Shown: piece by piece, positions 35,633-44,481 of the stretch | How positions within the stretch are numbered: the stretch's first letter is position 1 | How the letters are laid out: each line of letters starts with the position of its first letter | From: Arthrobacter ipis | Lineage (GTDB): Bacteria; Actinomycetota; Actinomycetes; Actinomycetales; Micrococcaceae | Reading direction: 5' to 3' | Length of the DNA: 64,000 bases | NCBI RefSeq assembly: GCF_014694315.1 | Contig: NZ_JAAOXD010000001.1 | Coordinates: forward strand, 1,038,093 to 1,102,092 | Position numbers and translations under genes: made by a program | The notes under the pieces: generated by a model | What the model saw: the letters and a program-made list of their open reading frames with translations, nothing else | Told to the model about the DNA's origin: nothing | Database searches by the model: none

Positions 35633-36511
35633 ATGCCTTCCTTAGCCTCGACCGCACCCACCGGCACGCTTACCCCGGGAACCATCAGCCCGCAGCGGGC
35701 CGTTCCCGCGTCGATCGCGCGGCCGGAGTATGTCGGCAAGCCAGGTCCGGCCAAATTCACCGGGTCAGAGGTCAAGTCACCGGAGACCATCGAGAAGATC
35801 CGGGTGGCCAGCAGGATCGCCGCCCAGGCCATCGTGGAGGTGGGCAAGCACATCCGGCCGGGCATCACCACCGACGAGCTGGACCGCATCGGCCACGAGT
35901 TCCTGCTGGAGCACAACGCCTACCCGTCCACACTGGGGTACCGCGGTTTCCCCAAGTCCCTGTGCTCGTCGCTGAATGAGGTGATCTGCCACGGCATCCC
36001 GGACAGCACAGTGGTGCAGGACGGCGACATCATCAACATCGACATCACCGCCTTCATCGGCGGGGTCCACGGCGACACCAACCACACGTTCCTTGTGGGG
36101 GACGTGGACGAGGAGTCGCGGCTGCTGGTCGAACGGACCAGGGAGTCCCTCAACCGCGCCATTAAGGCCGTTGCCCCGGGACGCGAGATCAACGTGATTG
36201 GCCGGGCCATCGAGTCCTACGCCAGGCGCTTCGGCTACGGCGTGGTCCGCGACTTCACCGGACACGGCGTGGGCGAAGCCTTCCACACTGGACTGATCAT
36301 CCCGCACTACGACGCCGCACCGGCCTACAACACGGTCATTGAGCCGGGCATGGTGTTCACCATCGAGCCCATGCTCACCCTCGGCACCATTGAGTGGGAC
36401 ATGTGGGCCGACGACTGGACCGTGGTCACCAGGGACCACAAGCGCACCGCGCAGTTCGAACACACGCTCCTCGTCACCGAATCGGGTGCCGAGGTCCTCA
36501 CCCTTCCCTGA
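35633..36511 (+). CDS. map: Methionine aminopeptidase, type I
   Basis: A 292-residue dinuclear metallopeptidase that removes initiator methionine. Metal ligands are visible in INIDITAF and GDTNHTF (two Asp), GHGVGEAFH (His), FTIEPM (Glu) and AQFEHTLLV (Glu). An N-terminal extension of about 45 residues with a PxxP-rich stretch precedes the catalytic domain, typical of the longer actinobacterial form. I use the ATG at 35633 because a -10 hexamer lies 6 bases before it. ppgK follows on the same strand after 80 bases. Confidence 0.94.
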   Translation: MPSLASTAPTGTLTPGTISPQRAVPASIARPEYVGKPGPAKFTGSEVKSPETIEKIRVASRIAAQAIVEVGKHIRPGITTDELDRIGHEFLLEHNAYPSTLGYRGFPKSLCSSLNEVICHGIPDSTVVQDGDIINIDITAFIGGVHGDTNHTFLVGDVDEESRLLVERTRESLNRAIKAVAPGREINVIGRAIESYARRFGYGVVRDFTGHGVGEAFHTGLIIPHYDAAPAYNTVIEPGMVFTIEPMLTLGTIEWDMWADDWTVVTRDHKRTAQFEHTLLVTESGAEVLTLP

Positions 36512-36591
36512 CGCCAGGCAACCTCCCGCGTCATTCCGGCAAGTCACCCTTGCCCAGCCCGAGCCCCTACCCTGCCACGAACGGAATCCCA

Positions 36592-37395
36592 TTGGCCAAG
36601 AAGGACGAAAAGACCCGCAAGCACGCCCCGCTGATCGGCATCGACATCGGTGGAACCGGAATCAAGGGCGGCATTGTCGACCTAAAGAAGGGCAAACTGA
36701 TCGGCGATCGCTTCCGCCTGGCGACGCCGCAGCCGGCCACGCCGGAAGCGGTGGTCGAGGTGGTGGCCAAGGTTGTCGAGGAACTCTCGGCACGCCCCGA
36801 CGCACCCGAGGCCGACAGCCCCATCGGCGTGACCTTCCCCGGCATCATCCAGCACGGCGTGGTCCACTCGGCCGCCAACGTGGACAAGAGCTGGCTCAAC
36901 ACTGACATTGATGCGCTGCTTACGGCCCGCCTGGGCCGCCCCGTAGAGGTCATCAACGACGCCGACGCGGCGGGCCTGGCCGAAGCCCGGTACGGTGCGG
37001 GCGCCGGAATCGGCGGCACTGTTTTGGTCATCACCCTCGGCACCGGCATCGGGTCCGCGTTCATCTTCAACGGCCACCTGGTGCCCAACGCCGAACTCGG
37101 CCACCTGGAGGTCGACGGCTTCGACGCCGAAAGCAAGGCCTCCGCGGTGGCCCGGGAACGGGACGGCCTCAGCTGGGAGGAGTACAGCGTGCTCCTGCAG
37201 CGTTACTTCTCCCACGTCGAGTTCCTGTTCTCCCCCGAGCTCTTCATCGTCGGCGGCGGCATCTCCAAGCGCGCCGACGAGTACCTGCCGCGCATGAAGC
37301 TGCGCACTCCGATCGTTCCCGCCGAGCTGAAGAACGAGGCCGGCATCGTGGGCGCTGCCCTGGAGATCGCCGTCAAGCACGAGCTGGCGAAGTAA
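36592..37395 (+). CDS. ppgK: Polyphosphate glucokinase (ROK family)
   Basis: A 267-residue kinase that phosphorylates glucose with polyphosphate or ATP. It shows the phosphate-1 motif GIDIGGTGIKGGIVDL, VTFPGIIQHG, the catalytic Asp in VINDADAAGLAEARYG, the phosphate-2 motif LGTGIGSAF, and ELGHLEVDGFDAES followed by the SAVARERDGLSWEEY segment specific to polyphosphate-type enzymes. The frame is open upstream. The TTG at 36592 gives the family N-terminus and normal length. A strong terminator follows. Confidence 0.93.
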   Translation: MAKKDEKTRKHAPLIGIDIGGTGIKGGIVDLKKGKLIGDRFRLATPQPATPEAVVEVVAKVVEELSARPDAPEADSPIGVTFPGIIQHGVVHSAANVDKSWLNTDIDALLTARLGRPVEVINDADAAGLAEARYGAGAGIGGTVLVITLGTGIGSAFIFNGHLVPNAELGHLEVDGFDAESKASAVARERDGLSWEEYSVLLQRYFSHVEFLFSPELFIVGGGISKRADEYLPRMKLRTPIVPAELKNEAGIVGAALEIAVKHELAK

Positions 37396-37433
37396 ACCCG
37401 GGCGGGCTGCGCTAACCGCGGCCCGCAGAAACA

Positions 37434-37475
37434 CTGAAGGCGGCAGACACAAGGTCTGCCGCCTTCAGCGTTTTA
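37434..37475 (+). terminator. Rho-independent terminator after ppgK
   Basis: CTGAAGGCGGCAGAC (37434-37448), a 5-base loop, the exact reverse complement (37454-37468), then CGTTTTAT. Confidence 0.92.
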
Positions 37476-37500
37476 TCTAAAGCTGATGTTTGCACTGGAG

Positions 37501-37540
37501 CCGGTGGCGGCTGCGGCTTCCCCTCCACTGCCGCCACCGG
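37501..37540 (-). terminator. Hairpin after nrdR
   Basis: CCGGTGGCGG (37501-37510) and its exact reverse complement (37531-37540), immediately past the nrdR stop on the minus strand. No clear T-tract. Confidence 0.6.
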
Positions 37541-37545
37541 AGACT

Positions 37546-38100
37546 TTAAAGCGTGCTCTTCGCGGTGTTCTTAGCCTCGGTGTTCTTTACCTCGGGGCTC
37601 TTGCCTTCCGAGCCCTTGCCTTCCACCTTGCGCGTTGCTGCTTTGGCCTCGACGTCGGACTCGTGCCGGAGCAGCGCAATGGCGGATTCGAAATCCTCAA
37701 GTGATTCAAAGGCCTGATAAACGCTGGCGAAACGCAGGTAGGCCACCTTGTCCAGCTTTTGCAGCGGCCCGAGGATGATCAGCCCGACCTCGTGGGCGTC
37801 GATCTCTGCCGCCCCGGAGGCCCGGATGTTCTCCTCGACCTCCTGTGCCAGCATCGCGAGGTCGTCTTCGCTGACGGGCCGGCCCTGGCAGGCCTTGCGG
37901 ACGCCGTTGATGACCTTGCTGCGGCTGAAAGGCTCGCCCACGCCCGAGCGTTTGATCACGGAAAGGCTGGTGGTCTCCACCGTGGTGAAGCGGCGCCCGC
38001 ACTCCGGGCACTGCCGGCGGCGGCGGATGGCTGAACCGTCGTCGGCCATCCGGCTGTCCACCACGCGTGAATCAGGGTTGCGGCAAAACGGACAGTACAC
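37546..38100 (-). CDS. nrdR: Transcriptional repressor NrdR
   Basis: A 184-residue regulator of ribonucleotide reductase genes. The N-terminal zinc ribbon has CPFC and CPECGRRF; the ATP-cone domain includes [24 protein letters not shown] and runs to about residue 150. A Lys/Glu/Ser-rich tail of about 35 residues extends past the usual end and looks disordered. The start is GTG at 38100 with AGGA upstream. Two NrdR-type boxes lie about 100 bases upstream, suggesting autoregulation. No nrd structural genes are in the window. Confidence 0.95.
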   Translation of the reverse strand: MYCPFCRNPDSRVVDSRMADDGSAIRRRRQCPECGRRFTTVETTSLSVIKRSGVGEPFSRSKVINGVRKACQGRPVSEDDLAMLAQEVEENIRASGAAEIDAHEVGLIILGPLQKLDKVAYLRFASVYQAFESLEDFESAIALLRHESDVEAKAATRKVEGKGSEGKSPEVKNTEAKNTAKSTL

Positions 38101-38196
38101 GTTTTTCCTACCCTTCCTTGGCTACGCTTCAGGAGAAGCCCGAAGCTTCTCCGGCACCAGTCTACGGCCACATATAGCCGAATAACAACCCTGTAA

Positions 38197-38232
38197 TTAC
38201 TACATGTAGTGGGCCATCACTACATGTAGTGG
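38197..38232 (-). promoter_or_regulatory. Pair of NrdR-type boxes upstream of nrdR
   Basis: The palindrome ACTACATGTAGT occurs twice (38199-38210 and 38219-38230), each inside a 16-base site that keeps every conserved position of the NrdR consensus acaCwAtATaTwGtgt. The centres are 20 bases apart, about two helical turns. They lie between the hisD stop and the nrdR start. Confidence 0.75.
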
Positions 38233-39609
38233 TCAGCTGCCCGTCTGGAATCGGACCGTAACCGCGTCGCCGTGAGCGGGAAGGTCCTCCGCACCGGACA
38301 GGCTGACAATGTGACGGCTGACCTGCCCCAGCGCGGCCTCGGAGTAATTGATCACCTGGATGGCGCGCAGGAACGTGGTCACGTTCAGCCCGGACGAAAA
38401 CGCCGCAGTACCGCTCGTGGGCAGCACGTGGTTGGAGCCGGCGCAGTAGTCGCCCAGGCTGACGGGGCTGTAGTCGCCGACGAAAATGGCGCCCGCGTTC
38501 CGGATCCGCGCCGCCACAGCGGGGGCATCCGCGGTCATGATCTCCAGGTGCTCGGCGGCGTAGGCGTCGCACGCCGCGATCCCCTGATCGAGGTCGTCAA
38601 CAAGCACGACGCCGGACTGCGGGCCTGAAAGTGCCTCGCGGACACGCTGGCTGTGCTTGGTGGATGCAGCCTGCAGTTCCAGCTCCTCTCGGACTTCCGC
38701 GGCGAGCTCGAGGGAGGCGGTAATCAGGACGGAGGCGGCCTTCGGATCGTGCTCGGCCTGGCTGATCAGGTCGGCGGCAACGAAGGCCGGGCGGGCCGTG
38801 GAGTCAGCGAGAATGGCAATTTCCGTGGTGCCCGCCTCGGAATCGATCCCCACCACGCCCTTGACGAGTCGCTTGGCCGTGGCCACGAAGATGTTCCCGG
38901 GCCCGGTCACGACGTCGACGGGTTCCAACGCGGGAACGCCTGAGTCGCCGGGCACGCCGTAGGCGAAGGCGGCGATCGCCTGGGCACCGCCGATTGCATA
39001 GACCTCGTCAATCCCGAGCAGCGCCGCAGCGGCCAGGATTGTGGGGTGCGGGAGGCCACCAAAGTCCTTCTGCGGCGGCGAGGCGAGTGCGATCGATTCC
39101 ACTCCGGCAGCCAGCGCCGGAACCACATTCATGATCACCGACGACGGGTAGACCGCCAGGCCTCCGGGGACGTACAGGCCCACCCGTGCCACGGGCACCC
39201 ACTTCTGGCTCACCACTGCGCCGTCGCCCAGGGAGATGTCGACGTCGGCCGGGCGCTGGCCGTCCGCAAACCGGCGCGCACGGCTGATGGACTCCTCAAG
39301 CGCCGAACGCACGGCAGGATCCAGTCCGTCCAGCGCTGACTGCAGCGCCTCGGACGGAACGCGCGGATGCGTCTGCTCAACGCCGTCGAACGTCCGGGCG
39401 AAGTCCGCAAGGGCGGCAAAGCCTCGCTGGCGGACGGCCGTGATGATGTCGGTGACCTTCTGCTCGGCGTCCGCGACTGTCTGCTGCCGTGCCCGCGGCA
39501 CCGCCTCCCGGAGTTCGGCCAGGCTGAGACTGCGGCCGCGCAGGTCAACGGTGCGGAAATCGACGACGGGGGGATTCGGGCGTGCGGAGCTGTCCGGAGA
39601 AGTGGTCAC
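38233..39609 (-). CDS. hisD: Histidinol dehydrogenase
   Basis: A 458-residue enzyme for the last two steps of histidine synthesis (histidinol to histidine, NAD-dependent). It shows [16 protein letters not shown], the [21 protein letters not shown] segment with downstream [21 protein letters not shown] with catalytic Glu/His, and AEHLEIMT. Other his genes are not adjacent. The start is GTG at 39609, 6 bases after TAAAAT, so probably leaderless. The NrdR boxes begin at its stop codon. Confidence 0.95.
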   Translation of the reverse strand: MTTSPDSSARPNPPVVDFRTVDLRGRSLSLAELREAVPRARQQTVADAEQKVTDIITAVRQRGFAALADFARTFDGVEQTHPRVPSEALQSALDGLDPAVRSALEESISRARRFADGQRPADVDISLGDGAVVSQKWVPVARVGLYVPGGLAVYPSSVIMNVVPALAAGVESIALASPPQKDFGGLPHPTILAAAALLGIDEVYAIGGAQAIAAFAYGVPGDSGVPALEPVDVVTGPGNIFVATAKRLVKGVVGIDSEAGTTEIAILADSTARPAFVAADLISQAEHDPKAASVLITASLELAAEVREELELQAASTKHSQRVREALSGPQSGVVLVDDLDQGIAACDAYAAEHLEIMTADAPAVAARIRNAGAIFVGDYSPVSLGDYCAGSNHVLPTSGTAAFSSGLNVTTFLRAIQVINYSEAALGQVSRHIVSLSGAEDLPAHGDAVTVRFQTGS

Positions 39610-39615
39610 CCGTTC

Positions 39616-39621
39616 ATTTTA
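39616..39621 (-). promoter_or_regulatory. -10 hexamer, leaderless promoter of hisD
   Basis: On the minus strand TAAAAT, 6 bases (GAACGG), then the GTG at 39609. Confidence 0.65.
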
Positions 39622-39650
39622 CGCGCCGCGGCCACGCGCCCCGACGAGTG

Positions 39651-40223
39651 TTACTGCCATGTGCGGCCGTCTGCGGTGTTGCCGTCCGGGTCCTGTTCCA
39701 CGGAAGCGCGGAGGAGTCCGATAATGCGCAGGACGAAGAAGCCGGCGGCGACCGCCGCGGGCCAGAGGACCAGGACAGTCAGGGACCGCAGTGAGAAGGC
39801 CACACTGGCGTTCGCCGACGTGTCCTGCGGAGCTCCCAGCAAGAGGCCCGCCAGCACGCCGGTCTGCCATGCCACGACAGCTGCCGCTGCGCTTGCCGCA
39901 ACGGACAGTAGCAGCAACCGCCGGGTCCCGCCGTCGCGGCGGCATGACAACAGTACGGCCACCAGGCAGCCCGCGAACACAAACAGTCCCGCCAGGACCA
40001 GGTCCCGGGGCAGCCAGCCCTGGCTGTTGGTTCCGGACGACAGGGCGGAGTCTCCCGATATGAGGTTTCGCCCACCCGGGGCCAGAAGCCACCAGAGGAG
40101 CCCGGCGGGGATGCCGGCACCGAGGATTCCGGCCGCCCACGCGTAGCCCTTGCCCCGTCGCCGCCGGGCGCCGTAGGCGTCGTTGGAGGAGCGGACCGGA
40201 GGGACGGGTGCAGGCTGGGTCAT
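39651..40223 (-). CDS. Hypothetical four-helix membrane protein
   Basis: A 190-residue protein with a short basic N-terminus (RRRGKGYAWAAG) and four hydrophobic segments: AGILGAGIPAGLLWWLLA, LVLAGLFVFAGCLVAVLL, LLLLSVAASAAAAVVAW, and LWPAAVAAGFFVLRIIGLL. The C-terminal 15 residues are polar and acidic. No motif identifies a function. Four-helix proteins of this size (DUF2567-like) occur in actinobacteria, but I cannot confirm that assignment. TAGCGT lies 6 bases before its ATG. It ends 42 bases before hisD on the same strand. Confidence 0.65.
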   Translation of the reverse strand: MTQPAPVPPVRSSNDAYGARRRRGKGYAWAAGILGAGIPAGLLWWLLAPGGRNLISGDSALSSGTNSQGWLPRDLVLAGLFVFAGCLVAVLLSCRRDGGTRRLLLLSVAASAAAAVVAWQTGVLAGLLLGAPQDTSANASVAFSLRSLTVLVLWPAAVAAGFFVLRIIGLLRASVEQDPDGNTADGRTWQ

Positions 40224-40229
40224 GAAGAA

Positions 40230-40235
40230 ACGCTA
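40230..40235 (-). promoter_or_regulatory. -10 hexamer, leaderless promoter of the four-helix protein gene
   Basis: On the minus strand TAGCGT, 6 bases (TTCTTC), then the ATG at 40223. No ribosome site precedes the ATG. Confidence 0.5.
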
Positions 40236-40357
40236 ACAAATGCTGCCCTGCACTCCGCGCCACGTGTCCCGCCAAGGGAATCTCCCATCCGCCCGGAAGC
40301 CCATAGTCTTGTACTAGAGACTCAACCGGCACGGATGCAGTAGGGAGATCGATTCCA

Positions 40358-40858
40358 GTGACCTCAGATGATGTCGCCTTCGAGGGCACGTTCAAAGAGA
40401 TGTTCCGCCGGCACGCAGCGGGCGTGGCCATCATCACCGTGAACTACGACGGTGTCCCCTACGGGTTCACGGCAACCTCCGTTGCCTCGCTTTCCGCCAA
40501 ACCGCCGCGCTTCACCTTCAACATGGCGCGGAGTTCCAGCTCGTGGCCGGCGGTGGCCAACACCACGTACATCGGCGTGCACATGCTCGGGCTGGAGAAC
40601 CAGGAGCTGGCCGACCGGTTCGCGCGCACCAAGGAACGCTTCGCCGGCGACCATTGGGCCCACGGACCCCATGACGTGCCGGTACTCAAGGACGTTGCCG
40701 GCTGGCTGATCGGCAAGATCCAGATGCGCCTGTCGTTTGAGAACAACGCCGTCGTGGTGGTCGAAGTGGTGGAAGGGCAGGTTGGCGAGGACGGCTCGCC
40801 GCTGCTGTACCACTCCGGAACCTACGGGCAGCCGGTTCCGCTGGACTACGAAATCTGA
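40358..40858 (+). CDS. Flavin reductase family protein
   Basis: A 166-residue FMN-binding split-barrel protein. It has FKEMFRRHAAGVAIITVNYDG, then YGFTATSVASLSAKPPRFTFNMARSSSSW, the flavin-binding signature, and HMLGLENQELADRFA. It ends HSGTYGQPVPLDYEI. Members reduce FMN/FAD for partner monooxygenases, but no partner lies nearby. The start is GTG at 40358 with GGGAG upstream. It converges on dnaE with a 13-base gap and no obvious terminator. Confidence 0.9.
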   Translation: MTSDDVAFEGTFKEMFRRHAAGVAIITVNYDGVPYGFTATSVASLSAKPPRFTFNMARSSSSWPAVANTTYIGVHMLGLENQELADRFARTKERFAGDHWAHGPHDVPVLKDVAGWLIGKIQMRLSFENNAVVVVEVVEGQVGEDGSPLLYHSGTYGQPVPLDYEI

Positions 40859-40871
40859 CAATCCCTGAAAG

Positions 40872-43800
40872 CTAGGCGTCCAGGCAGGCCGGGCCCAGCA
40901 GCACCTTCAGGTCCCCGAACAGCGACGGGTTGGGGTTCACCCGCAGGTGCACGGGAAGCGCCATGACCTCGATGCGGCTGTCGCCCTGCAGGTTCACCCG
41001 GACCTCGGAGTTGCCCCGGTGGTTGCGCAGCACGTCCCCCAGTTCCGTGACCACTGCCTCGGTGGCCTTGTGCGTCTGCATGGTGATCACCAGCGGCCCG
41101 TTGGTGCCCTGGCTGAGGTCCGGGACGGAGAGCTCCATGCAGTTCAGGGTCACGGCACCGTCGTCGCGCCGCTGCAGCCGGCCCTTGACCACCACGATCA
41201 GGTCCTCGGCGAGAACCGAAGCAATCGGCCCGTAGACCTGGCCGAAGAACATGACCTCCATGGAACCGCCGAGGTCCTCGATCTCCGCCCGGGCGTAGGC
41301 GTTGCCGCTGGCCTTCGCGATCCGGCGGCTCAGCGAGGTGATCATGCCCGCGATGGTGATGATGGCGCCGTCGTGCGGCCCGTCCTCCGCAATAATTGAG
41401 GTGATTGACTGGTCGGCGTGCTGGCTCAGGACCCCTTCCAGGCCCTGCAGCGGGTGGTCTGAGACGTACAGGCCCAGCATGTCCCGCTCGAACGCGAGCT
41501 TGTCCTTCTTCTCCCATTCCGGGAGGTCGGGAATCTCGATACTGAGCGACGCTTCGGACTCGGCCTCATCGAAACCGGCGAACAGGTCGAACTGGCCGAT
41601 CGCCTCGTTGCGCTTGAGGGTGATGACGGAGTCGATGGCTTCTTCGTGAACCATGGCCAGGGCGCGGCGGTGGTGGCCCAGGGAGTCGAAGGCTCCGGCC
41701 TTGATCAGGGATTCGATGGTGCGCTTGTTGCACACCACGGCCGGCACCTTCATGAGGTAGTCCTTGAAAGAGGTATACGCGCCCTCGCTCGCCCTGGCTG
41801 CCACCATGGCCTCGACTGCGTTGACGCCGACGTTGCGGATGGCGCCCATGCCGAACCGGATGTCGTTGCCGACCGGGGTGAAGTTCAGCGCCGACTCGTT
41901 AACGTCCGGCGGCAGCACGGTGATGCCCATGCGCCGGCATTCGTTAAGGTAAATTGCCGATTTGTCCTTGTCGTCACCGACAGAGGTCAGGAGGGCGGCC
42001 ATGTACTCCGGCGCGTAATGCGCCTTCAAATACGCCGTCCAGTACGAAATCACGCCGTACGCCGCCGAATGCGCCTTGTTGAAGGCGTAGTCGGAGAAGG
42101 GCAGCAGGATGTCCCACAGGGTCTTGACGGCCTCCATGGAGTAGCCGTTGTCCTGCATGCCCTGCGAGAAGCCGGCGAACTGCTTGTCCAGCTCGGACTT
42201 CTTCTTCTTGCCCATGGCACGGCGCAAAATGTCTGCCTGGCCCAGCGAGTAGCCGGCCAGCTTCTGCGCCACGGCCATGACCTGTTCCTGGTAGACGATC
42301 AGGCCGAACGTTCCGCCCAGGATCTCCTTCAGCGGTTCCTCGAGCTCCGGGTGGATGGGGATGACGTCCTGGATCTTGTTCTTGCGCAGGGCGTAATCGG
42401 TGTGCGCGTTGGCGCCCATGGGTCCCGGGCGGTACAGCGCCAGCACGGCGGAGATGTCTTCGAAGTTGTCAGGCTTCATGAGTTTAAGCAGGGACCGCAT
42501 GGGGCCGCCGTCGAGCTGGAACACGCCCAGCGTGTCACCGCGGGCCAGCAGCTCATAGGACGCCGCGTCATCCAACTCCAGCGTTTCGAGGTCGAGGTCG
42601 ACGCCGCGGTTCATCTTGATGTTTTCCAGGGCGTCCGAAATGATCGTCAGGTTTCGCAGCCCGAGGAAGTCCATCTTGATCAGGCCGAGGCCTTCGGACG
42701 TCGGATAGTCGAACTGCGTGATGACCTGGCCGTCCTGGAAGCGGCGCATGATCGGAATCACGTCGATGATGGGGTCCGAGGACATGATCACGCCGGCCGC
42801 GTGCACACCCCATTGCCGTTTGAGGCCCTCGATGCCCAGCGCGGTCTCGAAAACCTTGGCGGCCTCGGGATCCGTGCTGATCAGTTGCCGGAAATCCCCC
42901 GCCTCGCTGTAGCGCTTGGCGTCCTTGTTCTGAATGTCGGCAAGCGGAATATCCTTCGCCATCACCGCAGGCGGCAGTGCCTTGGTCAGCGTCTCACCCA
43001 TGCTGAAGGGGTAGCCGAGCACGCGGGAGGAGTCCTTCAGCGCCTGCTTGGTCTTGATGGTGCCGTAGGTGACGATCATGGCCACGCGCTCGTCGCCGTA
43101 CTTGCGCGTCACATAGTCGATGACCTCGGAACGGCGCCGGTCATCGAAGTCGACGTCGAAGTCAGGCATGGAGACGCGGTCCGGGTTGAGGAAGCGCTCG
43201 AAGATCAGGCCGTGGTGCAGCGGATCAAGGTCGGTGATGCGCATTGCGTAGGCCACCATGGAGCCTGCGCCCGAGCCACGTCCGGGACCTACCCGGATGC
43301 CGTTGTTCTTGGCCCAGTTGATGAAGTCGGCCACCACGAGGAAGTAGCCCGGGAAGCCCATCGAGGTGATGACTTCCAACTCGTAGTCGGCCTGCTTGCG
43401 GACCTTGTCCGGAATGCCCTGGGGGTAGCGGTAATGGAGTCCCTTGTCGACCTCCTTGACCAGCCAGGAGGTTTCGTCCTCGCCCTCGGGGCAGGGGAAC
43501 CGGGGCATGTAGTTTGCGCCGGTGTTGAAGGACACCTCGCACCGCTCGGCGATCAGCAGCGTGTTGTCGCAGGCTTCGGGGTGGTCGCGGAACAGCTCGC
43601 GCATTTCCTGCGGCGACTTCAGGTAGTAGCCGCTGCCGGAGAATGCGAAACGGGAGCCGCCGTTGTCGTAGGTGGGTTCGAGCAGCGTAGAACCGGACTG
43701 GATGGCCAGCAGGGCCTCGTGCGCCTTGGCGTCGTGTTCGTGCGTGTAGTGCAGGTCGTTGGTGGCAACGAGCGGGAGGTTCAGGTCCTTGGCCAGCCGC

Positions 43801-44429
43801 AGGAGATCGCCGGTGACGCGGCGTTCAATGTCCAGGCCGTGGTCCATGAGTTCGCAGAAGTAGTTCTCCGCCCCGAAGATGTCACGGAACTCCGCAGCGG
43901 CTTCCAGGGCCTCGCGGTACTGGCCGAGCCGCAGCCGGGTCTGGACCTCGCCGGACGGGCAGCCGGTGGTGGCGATGAGCCCTTCGGAGTAGGTGTTCAG
44001 CAGCTCGCGGTCCAGCCGGGGCCACTTGCCGAACACCGAATCCAGGGAGGCGATCGAGGAGGCACGGAACAGGTTCCGCATGCCCACGTTGTTGTAGCTC
44101 AGCAGGGTCATGTGGGTGTACGAGCCACCACCGGAGACGTCGTCCTTGCGCTGGCTCTCATCGCCCCAGCGGACGCGGCCCTTGTCACCGCGCGCAGTCC
44201 CGGGTGTCACATAGGCTTCGACGCCGATGATGGGCTTAATACCCTTGTCGGTGGCCTTCCGCCAGAAGTCGAAGGCGCCGAAGAGGTAGCCGTGGTCGGT
44301 AGTGGCCAGGGCAGGCATGCCGAGCCGCTCGGTTTCGTCGAACAGCTCACCGAGCCTGGCGGCGCCGTCCAGCATCGAGTACTCGGTGTGGGTGTGGAGA
44401 TGTACGAACGAGTCATTGCTGGAAGTCAC
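40872..44429 (-). CDS. dnaE: DNA polymerase III alpha subunit
   Basis: A 1185-residue replicative polymerase. The N-terminal PHP domain has VHLHTHTEYSMLDGAARLGEL. The family C polymerase core has VGPGRGSGAGSMVAYAM and the catalytic PDFDVDFDDRRR. A helix-hairpin-helix region follows, then an OB-fold (IAGMITSLSRRIAKASGNAYAR). Length matches DnaE1. The start is GTG at 44429, 6 bases after TAGAAT, so the main replicative polymerase is predicted to be translated from a leaderless message. Confidence 0.97.
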   Translation of the reverse strand: MTSSNDSFVHLHTHTEYSMLDGAARLGELFDETERLGMPALATTDHGYLFGAFDFWRKATDKGIKPIIGVEAYVTPGTARGDKGRVRWGDESQRKDDVSGGGSYTHMTLLSYNNVGMRNLFRASSIASLDSVFGKWPRLDRELLNTYSEGLIATTGCPSGEVQTRLRLGQYREALEAAAEFRDIFGAENYFCELMDHGLDIERRVTGDLLRLAKDLNLPLVATNDLHYTHEHDAKAHEALLAIQSGSTLLEPTYDNGGSRFAFSGSGYYLKSPQEMRELFRDHPEACDNTLLIAERCEVSFNTGANYMPRFPCPEGEDETSWLVKEVDKGLHYRYPQGIPDKVRKQADYELEVITSMGFPGYFLVVADFINWAKNNGIRVGPGRGSGAGSMVAYAMRITDLDPLHHGLIFERFLNPDRVSMPDFDVDFDDRRRSEVIDYVTRKYGDERVAMIVTYGTIKTKQALKDSSRVLGYPFSMGETLTKALPPAVMAKDIPLADIQNKDAKRYSEAGDFRQLISTDPEAAKVFETALGIEGLKRQWGVHAAGVIMSSDPIIDVIPIMRRFQDGQVITQFDYPTSEGLGLIKMDFLGLRNLTIISDALENIKMNRGVDLDLETLELDDAASYELLARGDTLGVFQLDGGPMRSLLKLMKPDNFEDISAVLALYRPGPMGANAHTDYALRKNKIQDVIPIHPELEEPLKEILGGTFGLIVYQEQVMAVAQKLAGYSLGQADILRRAMGKKKKSELDKQFAGFSQGMQDNGYSMEAVKTLWDILLPFSDYAFNKAHSAAYGVISYWTAYLKAHYAPEYMAALLTSVGDDKDKSAIYLNECRRMGITVLPPDVNESALNFTPVGNDIRFGMGAIRNVGVNAVEAMVAARASEGAYTSFKDYLMKVPAVVCNKRTIESLIKAGAFDSLGHHRRALAMVHEEAIDSVITLKRNEAIGQFDLFAGFDEAESEASLSIEIPDLPEWEKKDKLAFERDMLGLYVSDHPLQGLEGVLSQHADQSITSIIAEDGPHDGAIITIAGMITSLSRRIAKASGNAYARAEIEDLGGSMEVMFFGQVYGPIASVLAEDLIVVVKGRLQRRDDGAVTLNCMELSVPDLSQGTNGPLVITMQTHKATEAVVTELGDVLRNHRGNSEVRVNLQGDSRIEVMALPVHLRVNPNPSLFGDLKVLLGPACLDA

Positions 44430-44435
44430 CGGACC

Positions 44436-44441
44436 ATTCTA
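44436..44441 (-). promoter_or_regulatory. -10 hexamer, leaderless promoter of dnaE
   Basis: On the minus strand TAGAAT, 6 bases (GGTCCG), then the GTG at 44429. Confidence 0.65.
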
Positions 44442-44481
44442 GTGCCGACCCTCTGACAATTAGTGCCGGCGTGCCGCGGGC

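Noticed and set aside
41646..44456. 936-codon plus-strand open frame opposite dnaE
   Set aside because: It mirrors the dnaE codons and has no recognisable domain. Similar antisense frames occur opposite glnE, tricorn and mur genes.
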